NCBI GenBank assembly: GCA_034505235.1
Contig: JAPDQY010000004.1
Span: 1 to 64,000, forward strand
DNA: 64,000 bases
Origin: Coneutiohabitans thermophilus
GTDB taxonomy: Bacteria; Zhuqueibacterota; Zhuqueibacteria; Zhuqueibacterales; Zhuqueibacteraceae
Direction of reading: 5' to 3'
Part shown: one piece after another, positions 1-7,984 of the stretch
Position numbering within the stretch: position 1 is the stretch's first letter
Layout of the letters: each line of letters begins with the position of its first letter
Position numbers and translations under genes: made by a program
The notes under the pieces: generated by a model
Database searches by the model: none
Seen by the model: only the letters and a program-made list of their open reading frames with translations
Told to the model about the DNA's origin: nothing

Positions 1-386
1 CTCATCAGCTCGCCTGCGGTCTTGGGCCGCGCGGCATGCGCCCCAAACGCCTCGAGCGCCTGGCGCAGGGCGTCTTCTAGGGAGAGCTGCGTGCTGGCAA
101 AGGCGGCCACGGCGTGCCCGCCGCCGACGGCGGCGCGGCTTGCGCTATCGCAAGAAGAGCCGATGCCGTTACGGTCGCGATCATCATCATCGTCGTCGTG
201 ATCGTTACGATCCCGGTCCGGCATAGCGGCCGCCGGGCGTGCGATGATTTTGTCCAGCTCGCCACGATCGAGCCACACCCCGCGGCATTGCGGACAGTAG
301 TCGATTTCAACCCCCTGCCGGTCTGCCATTTTCAATTCGATTTTGCAAACAGGACATTGCTTGGACCACCTCGCTTTGCTTTTCAG
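1..386 (-). CDS. Zinc-ribbon protein (zf-TFIIB-like, COG3809 type), partial and start unclear
   Basis: Reading leftwards, the frame encodes a CPVC...CPQC four-cysteine zinc ribbon followed by GVWLDRGELDKII, the hallmark of small bacterial TFIIB-type zinc-ribbon proteins of unknown function. An Asp/Arg-rich tract (a GAT/GAC-rich stretch around 180-205) follows, and the frame remains open to base 1, so the 3' end is outside the window or the tail is unusual. The first cysteine pair lies upstream of the first in-frame ATG (329); between the in-frame TGA at 387-389 and that ATG there is no ATG or GTG, only CTG (386) and TTG. Either a non-standard start is used or the 5' end is damaged. The identity of the zinc ribbon is clear; gene integrity is not. 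Confidence 0.55.
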   Translation of the reverse strand, partial: MKSKARWSKQCPVCKIELKMADRQGVEIDYCPQCRGVWLDRGELDKIIARPAAAMPDRDRNDHDDDDDDRDRNGIGSSCDSASRAAVGGGHAVAAFASTQLSLEDALRQALEAFGAHAARPKTAGELM

Positions 387-600
387 TCAGAAGGAAACCA
401 TAAAATTGCCCCGGACGGAGCGCAGGCCGGGGCAACGTGACAACTGCAACCAGAATTTTGCACAGGCAGCGCCATGCCAACAGGCTGCCCGTTTTTTTTA
501 AACCACACCGTCGCGTGATCACTCCGCCGTTCCCGGCGGGAGACATGCATTTTGAACTGCCCCGCGGTGCCGGCCACAGCCGGACATCCCGGCGCCGGCC

Positions 601-1449
601 TCAGTACAGCCGCATGTTCTCCAGCCGCGCGATGCGCTCTTCCATCGGCGGGTGGGTGCTGAACAGGTTGAGCAGCGTGCCACCACCGCTGAGCGGACTG
701 ACGATGAACATGTGTGCTGTCGCCGGTGTGGCCGCCAGTGGAATCTGCTGGGCGGCGACATGCAATTTGCGCAGCGCACCGGAGAGGTAACGCGGGTTGC
801 CCGCGATGCGCGCGCCTTCCTCATCGGCCAGATATTCGCGGCTGCGGCTGATCGCCATCTGGATCAACATCGCGGCAATGGGGGCAACGATGATGGCGAC
901 CAGGGCGACCAGGGGATTCTGCCCCTCCTCTTCGTCGTTGCGGCCGCCACCGAAGAGCATTGCCCATTGCGCCATGTTGGCAATCATGCTGATGGCACCG
1001 GCAATGGTGGCGGCAATCGTGCCGATCAGAATGTCGCGGTGCTTGATGTGCGCCAGCTCATGGCCGATCACGCCCGCCAGCTCATCTCGGTTGAGAATGC
1101 GCATGATGCCCTCGGTGACCGCCACCGCAGAGTGTTCCGGATTGCGGCCGGTGGCAAAGGCGTTGGGCTGCTCGCCGGGGATGACATAAACCTTGGGCAT
1201 CGGCAGGCTGGCGCGCGTCGCCAGCGACCGCACAATACTGTACAGGGCCGGATGATCAACCTCGCGCACCTCCTGCGCGCCGTACATCTTCAGCACGATC
1301 TTGTCGCTGAACCAGTAACTGAAGAAGTTCATCGCCAGTGCCAGACCAAAGGCGATGAACATGCCCGTTTGTCCGCCGAGCGCCTTGCCGATGACGACGA
1401 ACAGCGCCGTCAGGCCGGCCATGAGCATGAAGGTCTTGACTCTATTCAT
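601..1449 (-). CDS. htpX: Membrane zinc metalloprotease HtpX
   Basis: A 282-residue M48-family integral membrane protease that degrades damaged membrane proteins during envelope stress. Two hydrophobic segments lie near the N-terminus (about residues 8-45), the zinc motif HELAH is at 130-134 (H130, E131, H134), two further membrane segments follow (about 140-200), and the downstream SREYLADEEGA supplies the third zinc ligand. The length matches the family (about 280-290). The start chosen is the MNRVKTF methionine, giving the usual HtpX N-terminus; a longer ORF begins 8 codons upstream. The start overlaps the end of the upstream MpsC-like gene by 8 bp, so the two are almost certainly cotranscribed and translationally coupled. 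Confidence 0.95.
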   Translation of the reverse strand: MNRVKTFMLMAGLTALFVVIGKALGGQTGMFIAFGLALAMNFFSYWFSDKIVLKMYGAQEVREVDHPALYSIVRSLATRASLPMPKVYVIPGEQPNAFATGRNPEHSAVAVTEGIMRILNRDELAGVIGHELAHIKHRDILIGTIAATIAGAISMIANMAQWAMLFGGGRNDEEEGQNPLVALVAIIVAPIAAMLIQMAISRSREYLADEEGARIAGNPRYLSGALRKLHVAAQQIPLAATPATAHMFIVSPLSGGGTLLNLFSTHPPMEERIARLENMRLY

Positions 1450-1816
1450 GGCATTTTTCCCTTTCAATTTCAATACTTTTGTTCAGGGTGACGACTGCGA
1501 AACGCATGCCGTCCGGCCCGAGCGCGGATACGAGGTCACGCACTTCGCAGCCTGTGATTTCCTCCAAACGTTCCTTCAACAGCCATTTCACGCTTTCGAA
1601 CTGCTGGCTTTTGAATTGGTGAAAGAGACGCCAGTCGGTCTCATTGCGGGCGAGTGCCCGTTCACCCGGAGCAAAGCAGTCGCTGGCACGCACCGTCACC
1701 AGATTACCGGACAGAAAGGTTTCGACCGCAGCCGCGTGCTCGCCCAACTGCTGGTTGAGAAAATCAGCAACCAGCGCGCTGATCTGCCGCGCCAGTGCTG
1801 CCGTGGCGTTGTTCAT
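1442..1816 (-). CDS. MpsC/DUF2294-family protein, divergent copy
   Basis: A 124-residue protein with the layout of the DUF2294 (MpsC, PF10057) family: an N-terminal helix pair (ALARQISALVADFLNQQLGEHA), a central LVTVRASDCFAPGERALARN segment matching the family 'VRLKGVLTPAEKxLA' stretch, and a C-terminal ITGCEVRDLVSALGPDGMRFAVVTLN block. It has exactly the length of the paralogue at 2074-2448 but is diverged from it. The start at 1816 is preceded by GGGAG at good spacing. The stop overlaps the htpX start. The family is linked in the literature to a sodium-dependent membrane-potential system in Gram-positives; its role here is unknown. Confidence 0.72.
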   Translation of the reverse strand: MNNATAALARQISALVADFLNQQLGEHAAAVETFLSGNLVTVRASDCFAPGERALARNETDWRLFHQFKSQQFESVKWLLKERLEEITGCEVRDLVSALGPDGMRFAVVTLNKSIEIEREKCHE

Positions 1817-1841
1817 TTCCGCACTCCCTGCTGCAGGGTCC

Positions 1842-1887
1842 AAAAAAAAGCCGGCACCCGAATTCCGGTTTGAATCCGAGCGCCGGC
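1842..1887 (-). terminator. Intrinsic terminator / possible attenuator ahead of the MpsC-htpX pair
   Basis: On the minus strand, a 16-bp stem (1872-1887 with 1850-1865, three G-U wobbles) closes a 6-nt loop and is followed by eight U residues (1842-1849). It is a textbook Rho-independent terminator. It lies about 190 bp after the stop of the upstream gene (2074-2448) but only 26 bp before the start codon at 1816, so it may be a leader attenuator of the downstream operon rather than only the end of the upstream transcript. Confidence 0.8.
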
Positions 1888-2073
1888 CTACTGTTAGCTT
1901 ACTGTCTTGTCCTGAAGACGGTACTCTATTCCGTCTGCCCGCGGGTCAAAATTTTCATTGCACGCAAGCCTGTCAAACGGCCGCTCGCTGTTCTTGACAG
2001 TCGAGATGTCATTTGCCCGGTTTGCGACCAATGAGACGATGGGATGACGGAGAAAGTTGTACGCCGCGCCCCA

Positions 2074-2448
2074 TTATTTTCGCAGCTCCTCCTCCAAGTT
2101 TTTGTTCAGGCAAAAAACAAAAATCCGTTCTCCGGTCTTGGAGCTGATGTCGGTATGCAGAGTGACGATCCGTGCGCCCGTCTTTTCAAAAATGATCTGC
2201 TCCAACAAGGGGCGGGCGCTTTCAATCAACCGCATGCGAACCTGCTTGATCACTTGGGCGCCGTCGCGCTCGCCGGCCAGTCTCTCCTCCGCCAGGGTCA
2301 GAACGCCGTGCAGACGACTGAGGATCATGTCTTGAATGATGAAGCTGCGGGCTGCGCGCGGGCCGCGGCCGAGATACTCCCGCTCGAATTGCGTCATGGC
2401 CGCGCTGATGTCGGCCTCGATCTGGCCTTTGGTTTTGTTGCTGTGCAT
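2074..2448 (-). CDS. MpsC/DUF2294-family protein
   Basis: A 124-residue protein carrying the canonical DUF2294 (MpsC) sequence: an ISAAMTQFEREYLGRGPRAARSFI N-terminal block, MILSRLHGVLTLAEERLA, a helix ending RMRLIESARPLLEQII, and the signature HTDISSKTGERIFVFCLNKNLE. It has no signal peptide or membrane segment, so it is probably cytoplasmic. It is a better match to the family consensus than the copy at 1442-1816. The two copies flank a 257-bp gap holding a strong terminator. Function in Gram-negative-like bacteria is not established. Confidence 0.85.
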   Translation of the reverse strand: MHSNKTKGQIEADISAAMTQFEREYLGRGPRAARSFIIQDMILSRLHGVLTLAEERLAGERDGAQVIKQVRMRLIESARPLLEQIIFEKTGARIVTLHTDISSKTGERIFVFCLNKNLEEELRK

Positions 2449-2828
2449 GACGTTGAAGCTGTCGTGGCACTGAGTTTCCAGCTATGGTCGCAATATAATC
2501 GCCGCCGGTCAGAGATGCAAGAGGTGCGACAAGCGGCTGCCGGAACAGGCCGGATAAAACAGTGTCTGTCCCCAAAACGTTCCGACTCCGGCTGAAACGG
2601 CGTTTTTCGAAAGCTGGCGGTCGTGAAGCCGCGCCAGCGTTTGCGACAACGGCCAGGCTGTGGCAGCAGCGTTTTCTCAAAACCTCGCGATTGCGCACAG
2701 CCGAAACCAGATTACGCCGCAGACCCTCTCCCGCCCGCGAAGGTTTGGCAGCATCGACCGCCAGCCCGTCCGGGTGGCAAACGACATGTCTGTGTTGCGC
2801 TTTGGGGTGAAACCCCTTTGCCAAGCCG
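2449..2828. other. Intergenic stretch without a supported gene
   Basis: 380 bp between the MpsC-like gene and the methyltransferase, both on the minus strand. A 200-residue minus-strand ORF (2222-2824) crosses it, but it overlaps the MpsC gene in another frame and its sequence is Arg/Pro-rich low-information. No promoter, repeat or RNA was recognised. Confidence 0.6.
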
Positions 2829-3629
2829 TCATTCGTCAGTGATGCCCGGCGGCCGGCGCGACCGTCGCAGCGTCAGCAGCACGTTCTCGTCGAACCAGCG
2901 GATGTTGCCCAAGTCGCGATAATGCAGGCGTAGGCGGCGTTCAAACTCCCGCAACGCGCGGTTGAACTCGTTCTGCTCATACAAGCAGAAGGTGGAATAG
3001 TGGCGTTGCCGGACGCGCCGGCGCAGCTCCGGCAGATCGCACACCCGCTCGAATTTGAAAAACTCCACGGCTTGCAACTGCAGGTGAGATTGCTGATTGA
3101 TGAGGCGCCGCAATTCGTCCAGCTCATACAAGCGCGTCTCTTTTTGGCTGAAGCCGGGGAAGTATTTGCCCCAAATAGTGCGGCGGTTTTGGCTGCGCAG
3201 CCGGGTGTAGATGAAGAGATGACCCCGGTCGCGCAGCACGCGCCGGACCTCGTTCAGGAACAGACCGAGCTTGAAATGGTGGATGGCATTGAACGTAAAC
3301 AGACAATGCAGGGAGGCGGCGGGCAGCGGCAACTTATGGGCATCGGCATGAATGACGGCAAAGTTGTGCACGTTGTGCTGCTGGAGGTAGGCGCGCAACT
3401 CACGCAACATCGCCGGGCTGGCATCGAAGCAATAGAGCTGCAGCCGGCCACCGAGCTGCTCGAACAATTTCAAATCATACCGGCCGGCGCCGCAGCCGAC
3501 ATCGGCGGCCATGATTTCCGGCAGCGTCTGCAGCCCTTCGGCGATGTAAGTGATGGGCGCCAGATCGGTTAGACGCAGATCGCGGTAACGCGGCGCGATC
3601 TGCAAGAAATGATGTTGAATGTTTTGCAT
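2829..3629 (-). CDS. Class I SAM-dependent methyltransferase
   Basis: A 266-residue Rossmann-fold methyltransferase. Motif I is DVGCGAGRYD (about residues 43-52), the acidic SAM-ribose contact is YCFDASPAML, motif II is HADAHKLPLPAASLHCLFTFNAIHHF, and motif III is EVRRVLRDRGHLFIYTR. This is the Methyltransf_11/UbiE-like arrangement. The C-terminal 100 residues are Arg-rich and probably form a substrate-specificity region. The start has GGAGGA 7 nt upstream. The substrate cannot be inferred; no neighbouring pathway points to one. Confidence 0.85.
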   Translation of the reverse strand: MQNIQHHFLQIAPRYRDLRLTDLAPITYIAEGLQTLPEIMAADVGCGAGRYDLKLFEQLGGRLQLYCFDASPAMLRELRAYLQQHNVHNFAVIHADAHKLPLPAASLHCLFTFNAIHHFKLGLFLNEVRRVLRDRGHLFIYTRLRSQNRRTIWGKYFPGFSQKETRLYELDELRRLINQQSHLQLQAVEFFKFERVCDLPELRRRVRQRHYSTFCLYEQNEFNRALREFERRLRLHYRDLGNIRWFDENVLLTLRRSRRPPGITDE

Positions 3630-3913
3630 GTGCGTCCTCCGCTGGGATGAGGATGATGATCGTCGTCCCCTCCGTTGTTCCGGGAAAGGCGAACAAGCTT
3701 TTCAGGCTTTGAAGGTGAGATGACATGACCCATTCCACTCACCCGTGGGTGCGGTCGGAAGGTACGGTCATCGAATCGGCACAAGGCAATGGAATCGCCC
3801 GGACGCAGCAGGGTTGCACGCGCATCCTCCGGGGCTCGCCGTCCTCATGGCGCCATCATGAGCATCCGGGCGATCTCTCATTTATGGAAAAGGGAGGAAA
3901 AACTGTGCGGCAT

Positions 3914-4120
3914 TCAGCTCGCCCACCAGCCCATTACCATCAGAAACAGGAAAAGGATCGCGAAGACCAGCAGAACCCAAATGCCATCGACTTGTTTCTG
4001 CTCTGACAGTTGTGACTGGGCAGGGCCGTTTTCCGGCATGAATTTGATCCCGGCGTGGTTTAGTTCTGTTCCGCAGTTTTCTGCGGGCTTGGCGGCCGCG
4101 CGATTTTTGTGCTTGCTCAT
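3914..4120 (-). CDS. Small single-pass membrane protein, unknown
   Basis: A 68-residue ORF with a basic, polar N-terminal half and one strong C-terminal membrane segment (GIWVLLVFAILFLFLMVMGWW), the layout of a tail-anchored small protein. No family is recognised. Support comes from the clear amphipathic/hydrophobic organisation and lack of a competing gene; there is no strong ribosome binding site, so the call is tentative. Confidence 0.5.
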   Translation of the reverse strand: MSKHKNRAAAKPAENCGTELNHAGIKFMPENGPAQSQLSEQKQVDGIWVLLVFAILFLFLMVMGWWAS

Positions 4121-4495
4121 TTCATCTACTCGATTTGGAAGGGTAATAGAGTCAGCTTGGCCAAATTCAGTGCCTCTGCCGCAGTGAGTATAGCATGCAG
4201 TCGTCCACCGGAACTCCTGTCAGGGCGACTCGCCCGACCGGGCACAGGCAGGGCCGCAGCTCATCCGGATGGGTTGGTTGTCCGCCATCCCGGCTTGCGC
4301 CAGACTTGTGACTGACTGGCGGGCGCCAACGCAACGCGGCAGCGCATTAAGGCATCCTGCAGAAGCGGGATTGTGCTCTGGGGTGTGGGAACGACACACG
4401 CGATGCCGTCTGATGACCGGCAACAGCTCATCCCACCGCCGAAACAATCACGGCAGAGTGGCAAACCCGTCATTGCTCGTCATGCGGGAAATCGC
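4121..4495. other. Intergenic stretch, nothing recognised
   Basis: 375 bp between two small minus-strand ORFs. A plus-strand ORF of 241 codons starting at 4373 is antisense to the better-supported minus-strand ORF at 4496-4867. No repeat, RNA or promoter was identified. Confidence 0.5.
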
Positions 4496-4867
4496 TCAGG
4501 CAAGAGCAGGCGGGGAAATATCGCTCAGGGTAAGCGTTTTGAAGAGGTCGAGGATGTTGCGGCCGATGCCGAAACAAAGCACTTCACAGTGAGTCGTGGG
4601 AGGCGGGGACTGGCGTTGTTTATCCTGCAGCACCAGGCGGGAGAGCCACACCACCCAATAGCGCAAATTGAGGCGCAGGCGCAATTCCATGAAGAGAAAG
4701 GGAACGGTGTGCGCGCTGCGGCAGAAGCGCAGCAGGCCGCTGCAAAATCCGATCTGCTGCCCGAGAAGAAAGGCGGTTGCCAGGCCGGCCTTGCTGAACA
4801 GCACCAGTGTCAGCGGCTTGAGCCCTGCCAGCAGGATGGTTGCAAAGGAGTGCAGCATGACTGCCAT
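4496..4867 (-). CDS. Small hydrophobic hypothetical protein
   Basis: A 123-residue ORF with a hydrophobic N-terminal half (membrane segments about residues 2-20 and 25-45) and a short Arg-rich middle. Its codons are strongly biased to CTG, CGC, GCC and GGC like the certain genes around it, which is the main reason to prefer it over the 241-codon plus-strand ORF that overlaps it. No recognisable family and no clear ribosome binding site. Confidence 0.4.
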   Translation of the reverse strand: MAVMLHSFATILLAGLKPLTLVLFSKAGLATAFLLGQQIGFCSGLLRFCRSAHTVPFLFMELRLRLNLRYWVVWLSRLVLQDKQRQSPPPTTHCEVLCFGIGRNILDLFKTLTLSDISPPALA

Positions 4868-5169
4868 GGATCAAACAAGGGTAACGGTTTGCAGGTCGCG
4901 CGTCGGTGTTTTGTTGTTCCAGATACGAATTCCCGTGCCGAATGTCAAGCACTTCATGCCGCGCCGGGAAAAAAGATTCAAATGGCGCGCATCAGAAGCA
5001 AAGCCGCCGGCGGTGGGCAGAGGAGGGTGTGCGTGGCTGCCTCTGTCACGCCGCCGGAAAAGCTGCATGTCTGTAACATTTGCTTTGTTTTCACGTGAAA
5101 GCCGTTGTATTTTGTCGGCGCTGTATTCGCCCCTGCCCGGTTCATGACCGCTTTGGATTTGGAGATTTC
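4868..5169. other. Intergenic stretch upstream of the SpoIIE-type phosphatase
   Basis: 302 bp separating two divergently oriented genes; it must hold the promoter of the 5170 gene. I cannot pick out a convincing -35/-10 pair. Confidence 0.5.
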
Positions 5170-7614
5170 ATGAACTTCCCGTCGCCTTCGCGTTGGCTGA
5201 TTCTTGGTTTGCCGGCCCTGGCCGGCCTGGCCCTCGCCATTTATTGCATGCCCAGAATCAATCCCCTCTTTGCCGCGAATGTGCGTCTCGACAAAAGCCG
5301 GGCGCGCGCCGTGGCGGATTCCTGTCTGCAGCGCTACAACTTTTCGGTTTCCGGATTTTATTGTGACGAGATTTTTGTGTATGACGGCTCGGCGCTGGAA
5401 TATCTGATGAGCCGGTTCGGCGTGCTGCCCATCATGGAACAGTCCCGTGCCGGGCAATTGCCCACGGCCAATTGGCAATTCGACTACTATCGCAACGTCC
5501 CCAAGGATCAGCAGCGGGAAACCTACCGTGTGCGCGTCTCCACTTCCGGCGAGTTATTGAGCTTCCTGCATGTGCTGCCGGACTCCATGTCAGCCGACAC
5601 CTTGAGCAGCGCGGTGGCAGCGCAACGGGCACACCAGGTGCTGTCCGGCTGGCGCGGCATCATGGCGGAGCAGTTCACACTGGAACAATCGACGCACACG
5701 CAAAAGTTGCGGCGTACTGATCATCGCCTGGTATTCGCCCGCCGTGCTGCCAACCTGGGGGAAGCGGTGGAAGTGGTGGAAGTGCATTTCGCCGGCACCG
5801 CGCTTGCCGGCGTGGTGCGCTACCTGCGCGATCCCCAGGATTTCGTCACCGCCTCGGGCGTGGTCAGTTCGGCCAACATTTTGTTGAACAGCATGTCGGT
5901 AATGGTTTATGTGCTTCTGCTGTTCGCTTCTTTGATTGCCTTCCTGCGCAAATATCACGAGGGGGAAATCGGAGTGCGCACCGGCCTGGGGCTCGCCGGC
6001 ATTTTGCTGTTTGTGCAGCTGCTGCAGGCGCTCAACAGTTGGGATCGCCTGGGGGTGGGGGTTGGCTTCGGGCAAATCAGCCATCTGTACACCAAATTCA
6101 TTCAACTCGGGGTGTCCACCGCCTTCGGCTACCTCCTGATCGCCCTGATGGTGCTGGCGAGCTGGACCGTGGGCGAACAAATTCTCCGCGCGGAGGCCCC
6201 GCGGCTGCTGGCCGGGGTGGACAGCATCTTCAACCGCAAGTGGTTCACCAAAAATATCGGGCGGGAGTTGCCGGTCGGTTTTGCCTATGGCCTGATCCTG
6301 CTCGGCCTGGTGCAGGGCCTGACTTTTCTCATGATCGAACATCTCGGCGTGTTGCCGCGCTTGAGCGGCGGCGGGCCCTCCCTGCACGATCAAACGCTGC
6401 CCGTCTTTGGCATGCTCGCCAACATGTTGACGGCCGCTTTGTTCAGCGAACTGGTTTTTCGCCTGTTTTTGATTACGACGCTGCGCCGCCTGGTAAAAGC
6501 GACTGGTGTGGCGATCGTGATCGCGGCGGTCTTTGACGGACTGTTTCAAGTCTTTTTCAATGACATCTACAATCTGCGGCCCTCCTATTTCATGCTGGTG
6601 CCCGGCATTGCGACCGCTTTACTCCAGGGCTTTATCTTCTGGCGCCATGGCCTGCTGGCCGCCATGACCTCCGCGGCCCTGCTGGCGGCCGCGTATACCA
6701 TCGGCCCACTCCTGGGCAGCGCAGCACCTTTCTTTGTGGGGAATGCCCTCGCCGGCATTGCCGTGCTCACCGCATTGCCGGTTCTGGGCATAGCCAGCGC
6801 CCTGCGTGGCCGGGAATTCGAGTTCACGCCGGCAGCGGAGCCGCCGCACATTCGCCGCATCAAGGAACGTGTGCGCCTGCAGAAAGAACTCGAAATCGCG
6901 CATCGCGTGCAGCTCGGCCTGCTGCCCAAACAACCGCCGCGGGTGCCGGGCTTCGACATTGCCGGACTGTGTGTGCCGGCGCTGGAAGTGGGCGGCGATT
7001 ATTTTGATTTTGTCGAATTGCAGGAGGGCAAACTCGGCATAGCCGTCGGCGATGTCTCCGGCAAGGGCATTCCCGCCGCCATTTACATGACGCTCACCAA
7101 GGGCATCCTGCAGTCGCATGCCGGTGAAGAAAGCTCGCCCAAACAGGTGTTGAGCAAAGTCAACAACCTGATGTATCGCACCATCGAGCGCAATTGGTAC
7201 GTCAGCATGTTCTACGCCGTGCTCGACAGCCGGCGCAGTGTGCTGCGCTTTGCGCGTGCCGGCCATAATCCCGCCATTATCTTCCGCAGCGGAGAAAGCC
7301 AGGCACGGTTGCTGCAAACCGCCGGCCTCGGCCTCGGCCTCGACCCCGGCGAGGTCTTCACCCGCACGCTGGTCGAGGGTGAATTGCAGATGTCGCCCGG
7401 TGACACCCTGGTGCTCTACACCGACGGCTTCACCGAGGCCATGAACCGCCAGCAGGAGGAATTTGGCGAAGAGCGCTTCCTGCAATTGCTGCAACGGCAT
7501 CAATACAGTTCCGCCGAAGCCCTGGTCCATTACATCCTCCAGGAAGTCAGGGCATTCGCCGGCGATCATCCCCAGCACGATGACATGACGCTGGTGGTAT
7601 TGAAAGCGATCTGA
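5170..7614 (+). CDS. Membrane-bound SpoIIE-family (PP2C-type) serine phosphatase
   Basis: An 814-residue predicted phospho-serine phosphatase with a large membrane sensor. After an N-terminal membrane segment (about 8-30) comes a roughly 230-residue extracytoplasmic region, then about ten membrane helices (about 240-560). A linker helix (IKERVRLQKELEIAHRVQLGLLPKQPP) leads to a SpoIIE domain with metal-binding aspartates in GGDYFDF (about 607), GDVSGKGIPAA, YTDGFTEA and HDDMTLVVLK near the C-terminus. The membrane part includes LFSELVFRLFLITTLRRL (about 420-440), which resembles motif 1 of CPBP intramembrane proteases. The start at 5170 has GGAG upstream; the ORF is open 30 codons further up without a good start. 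Such phosphatases usually act in partner-switching with anti-sigma antagonists; none is encoded nearby. Confidence 0.88.
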   Translation: MNFPSPSRWLILGLPALAGLALAIYCMPRINPLFAANVRLDKSRARAVADSCLQRYNFSVSGFYCDEIFVYDGSALEYLMSRFGVLPIMEQSRAGQLPTANWQFDYYRNVPKDQQRETYRVRVSTSGELLSFLHVLPDSMSADTLSSAVAAQRAHQVLSGWRGIMAEQFTLEQSTHTQKLRRTDHRLVFARRAANLGEAVEVVEVHFAGTALAGVVRYLRDPQDFVTASGVVSSANILLNSMSVMVYVLLLFASLIAFLRKYHEGEIGVRTGLGLAGILLFVQLLQALNSWDRLGVGVGFGQISHLYTKFIQLGVSTAFGYLLIALMVLASWTVGEQILRAEAPRLLAGVDSIFNRKWFTKNIGRELPVGFAYGLILLGLVQGLTFLMIEHLGVLPRLSGGGPSLHDQTLPVFGMLANMLTAALFSELVFRLFLITTLRRLVKATGVAIVIAAVFDGLFQVFFNDIYNLRPSYFMLVPGIATALLQGFIFWRHGLLAAMTSAALLAAAYTIGPLLGSAAPFFVGNALAGIAVLTALPVLGIASALRGREFEFTPAAEPPHIRRIKERVRLQKELEIAHRVQLGLLPKQPPRVPGFDIAGLCVPALEVGGDYFDFVELQEGKLGIAVGDVSGKGIPAAIYMTLTKGILQSHAGEESSPKQVLSKVNNLMYRTIERNWYVSMFYAVLDSRRSVLRFARAGHNPAIIFRSGESQARLLQTAGLGLGLDPGEVFTRTLVEGELQMSPGDTLVLYTDGFTEAMNRQQEEFGEERFLQLLQRHQYSSAEALVHYILQEVRAFAGDHPQHDDMTLVVLKAI

Positions 7615-7984
7615 GCCGCCGCGCCGGCACCGCAAGGTTCGGCACAGGCCGGCGCCATTGCCCGTCTGCCCGCGAGACGTCCGGACCATCGCCGGCGCAA
7701 GCTGCAATCGAACGCCGGCTTCCCTGCCGTGTGAGTCGCAGCGCCTCCTTTTCCCGCAACGGCCGGCGCCGAAAAAATTCCCGAACGAAAAATGGCCGCG
7801 TGCCGGCGCGGCTTTCCGGCAAACCGGTCCGGGCCGCAACGCCGCGCCATCGTCGGTGGTGCAGCTTGCAGGGAAGGCAAAAGTTTCGCACATTGCGCCG
7901 CGCCGCACAGCGCGGGGTGCGCGCGCTTTCAATAAATTTGCCAGGCAAGTGCAGGGCACACCCAGCATGAAGGGAGAGGATCGC
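7615..7984. other. Intergenic leader of the metal-uptake group
   Basis: 370 bp before the porin-like gene. Rich in CCGGCG/GCCGG words. The porin frame is open through most of it, but an ATG with a signal peptide and a GGGAGAGG ribosome binding site is at 7985. No Fur/Zur-like palindrome was identified. Confidence 0.5.

Noticed and set aside
384..420. UGA in front of the zinc-ribbon frame as a second selenocysteine codon
   Set aside because: It does not replace a conserved cysteine and has no support from the family; it is simply an upstream stop.
1861..1890. T-loop-like GGTTTGAATCC on the plus strand, possible tRNA end
   Set aside because: No matching D-arm, anticodon arm or acceptor stem; the sequence is the loop and one arm of a terminator stem.
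4373..5098. 241-codon plus-strand ORF
   Set aside because: No domain or ribosome binding site; overlaps a minus-strand ORF with codon use like the neighbours.
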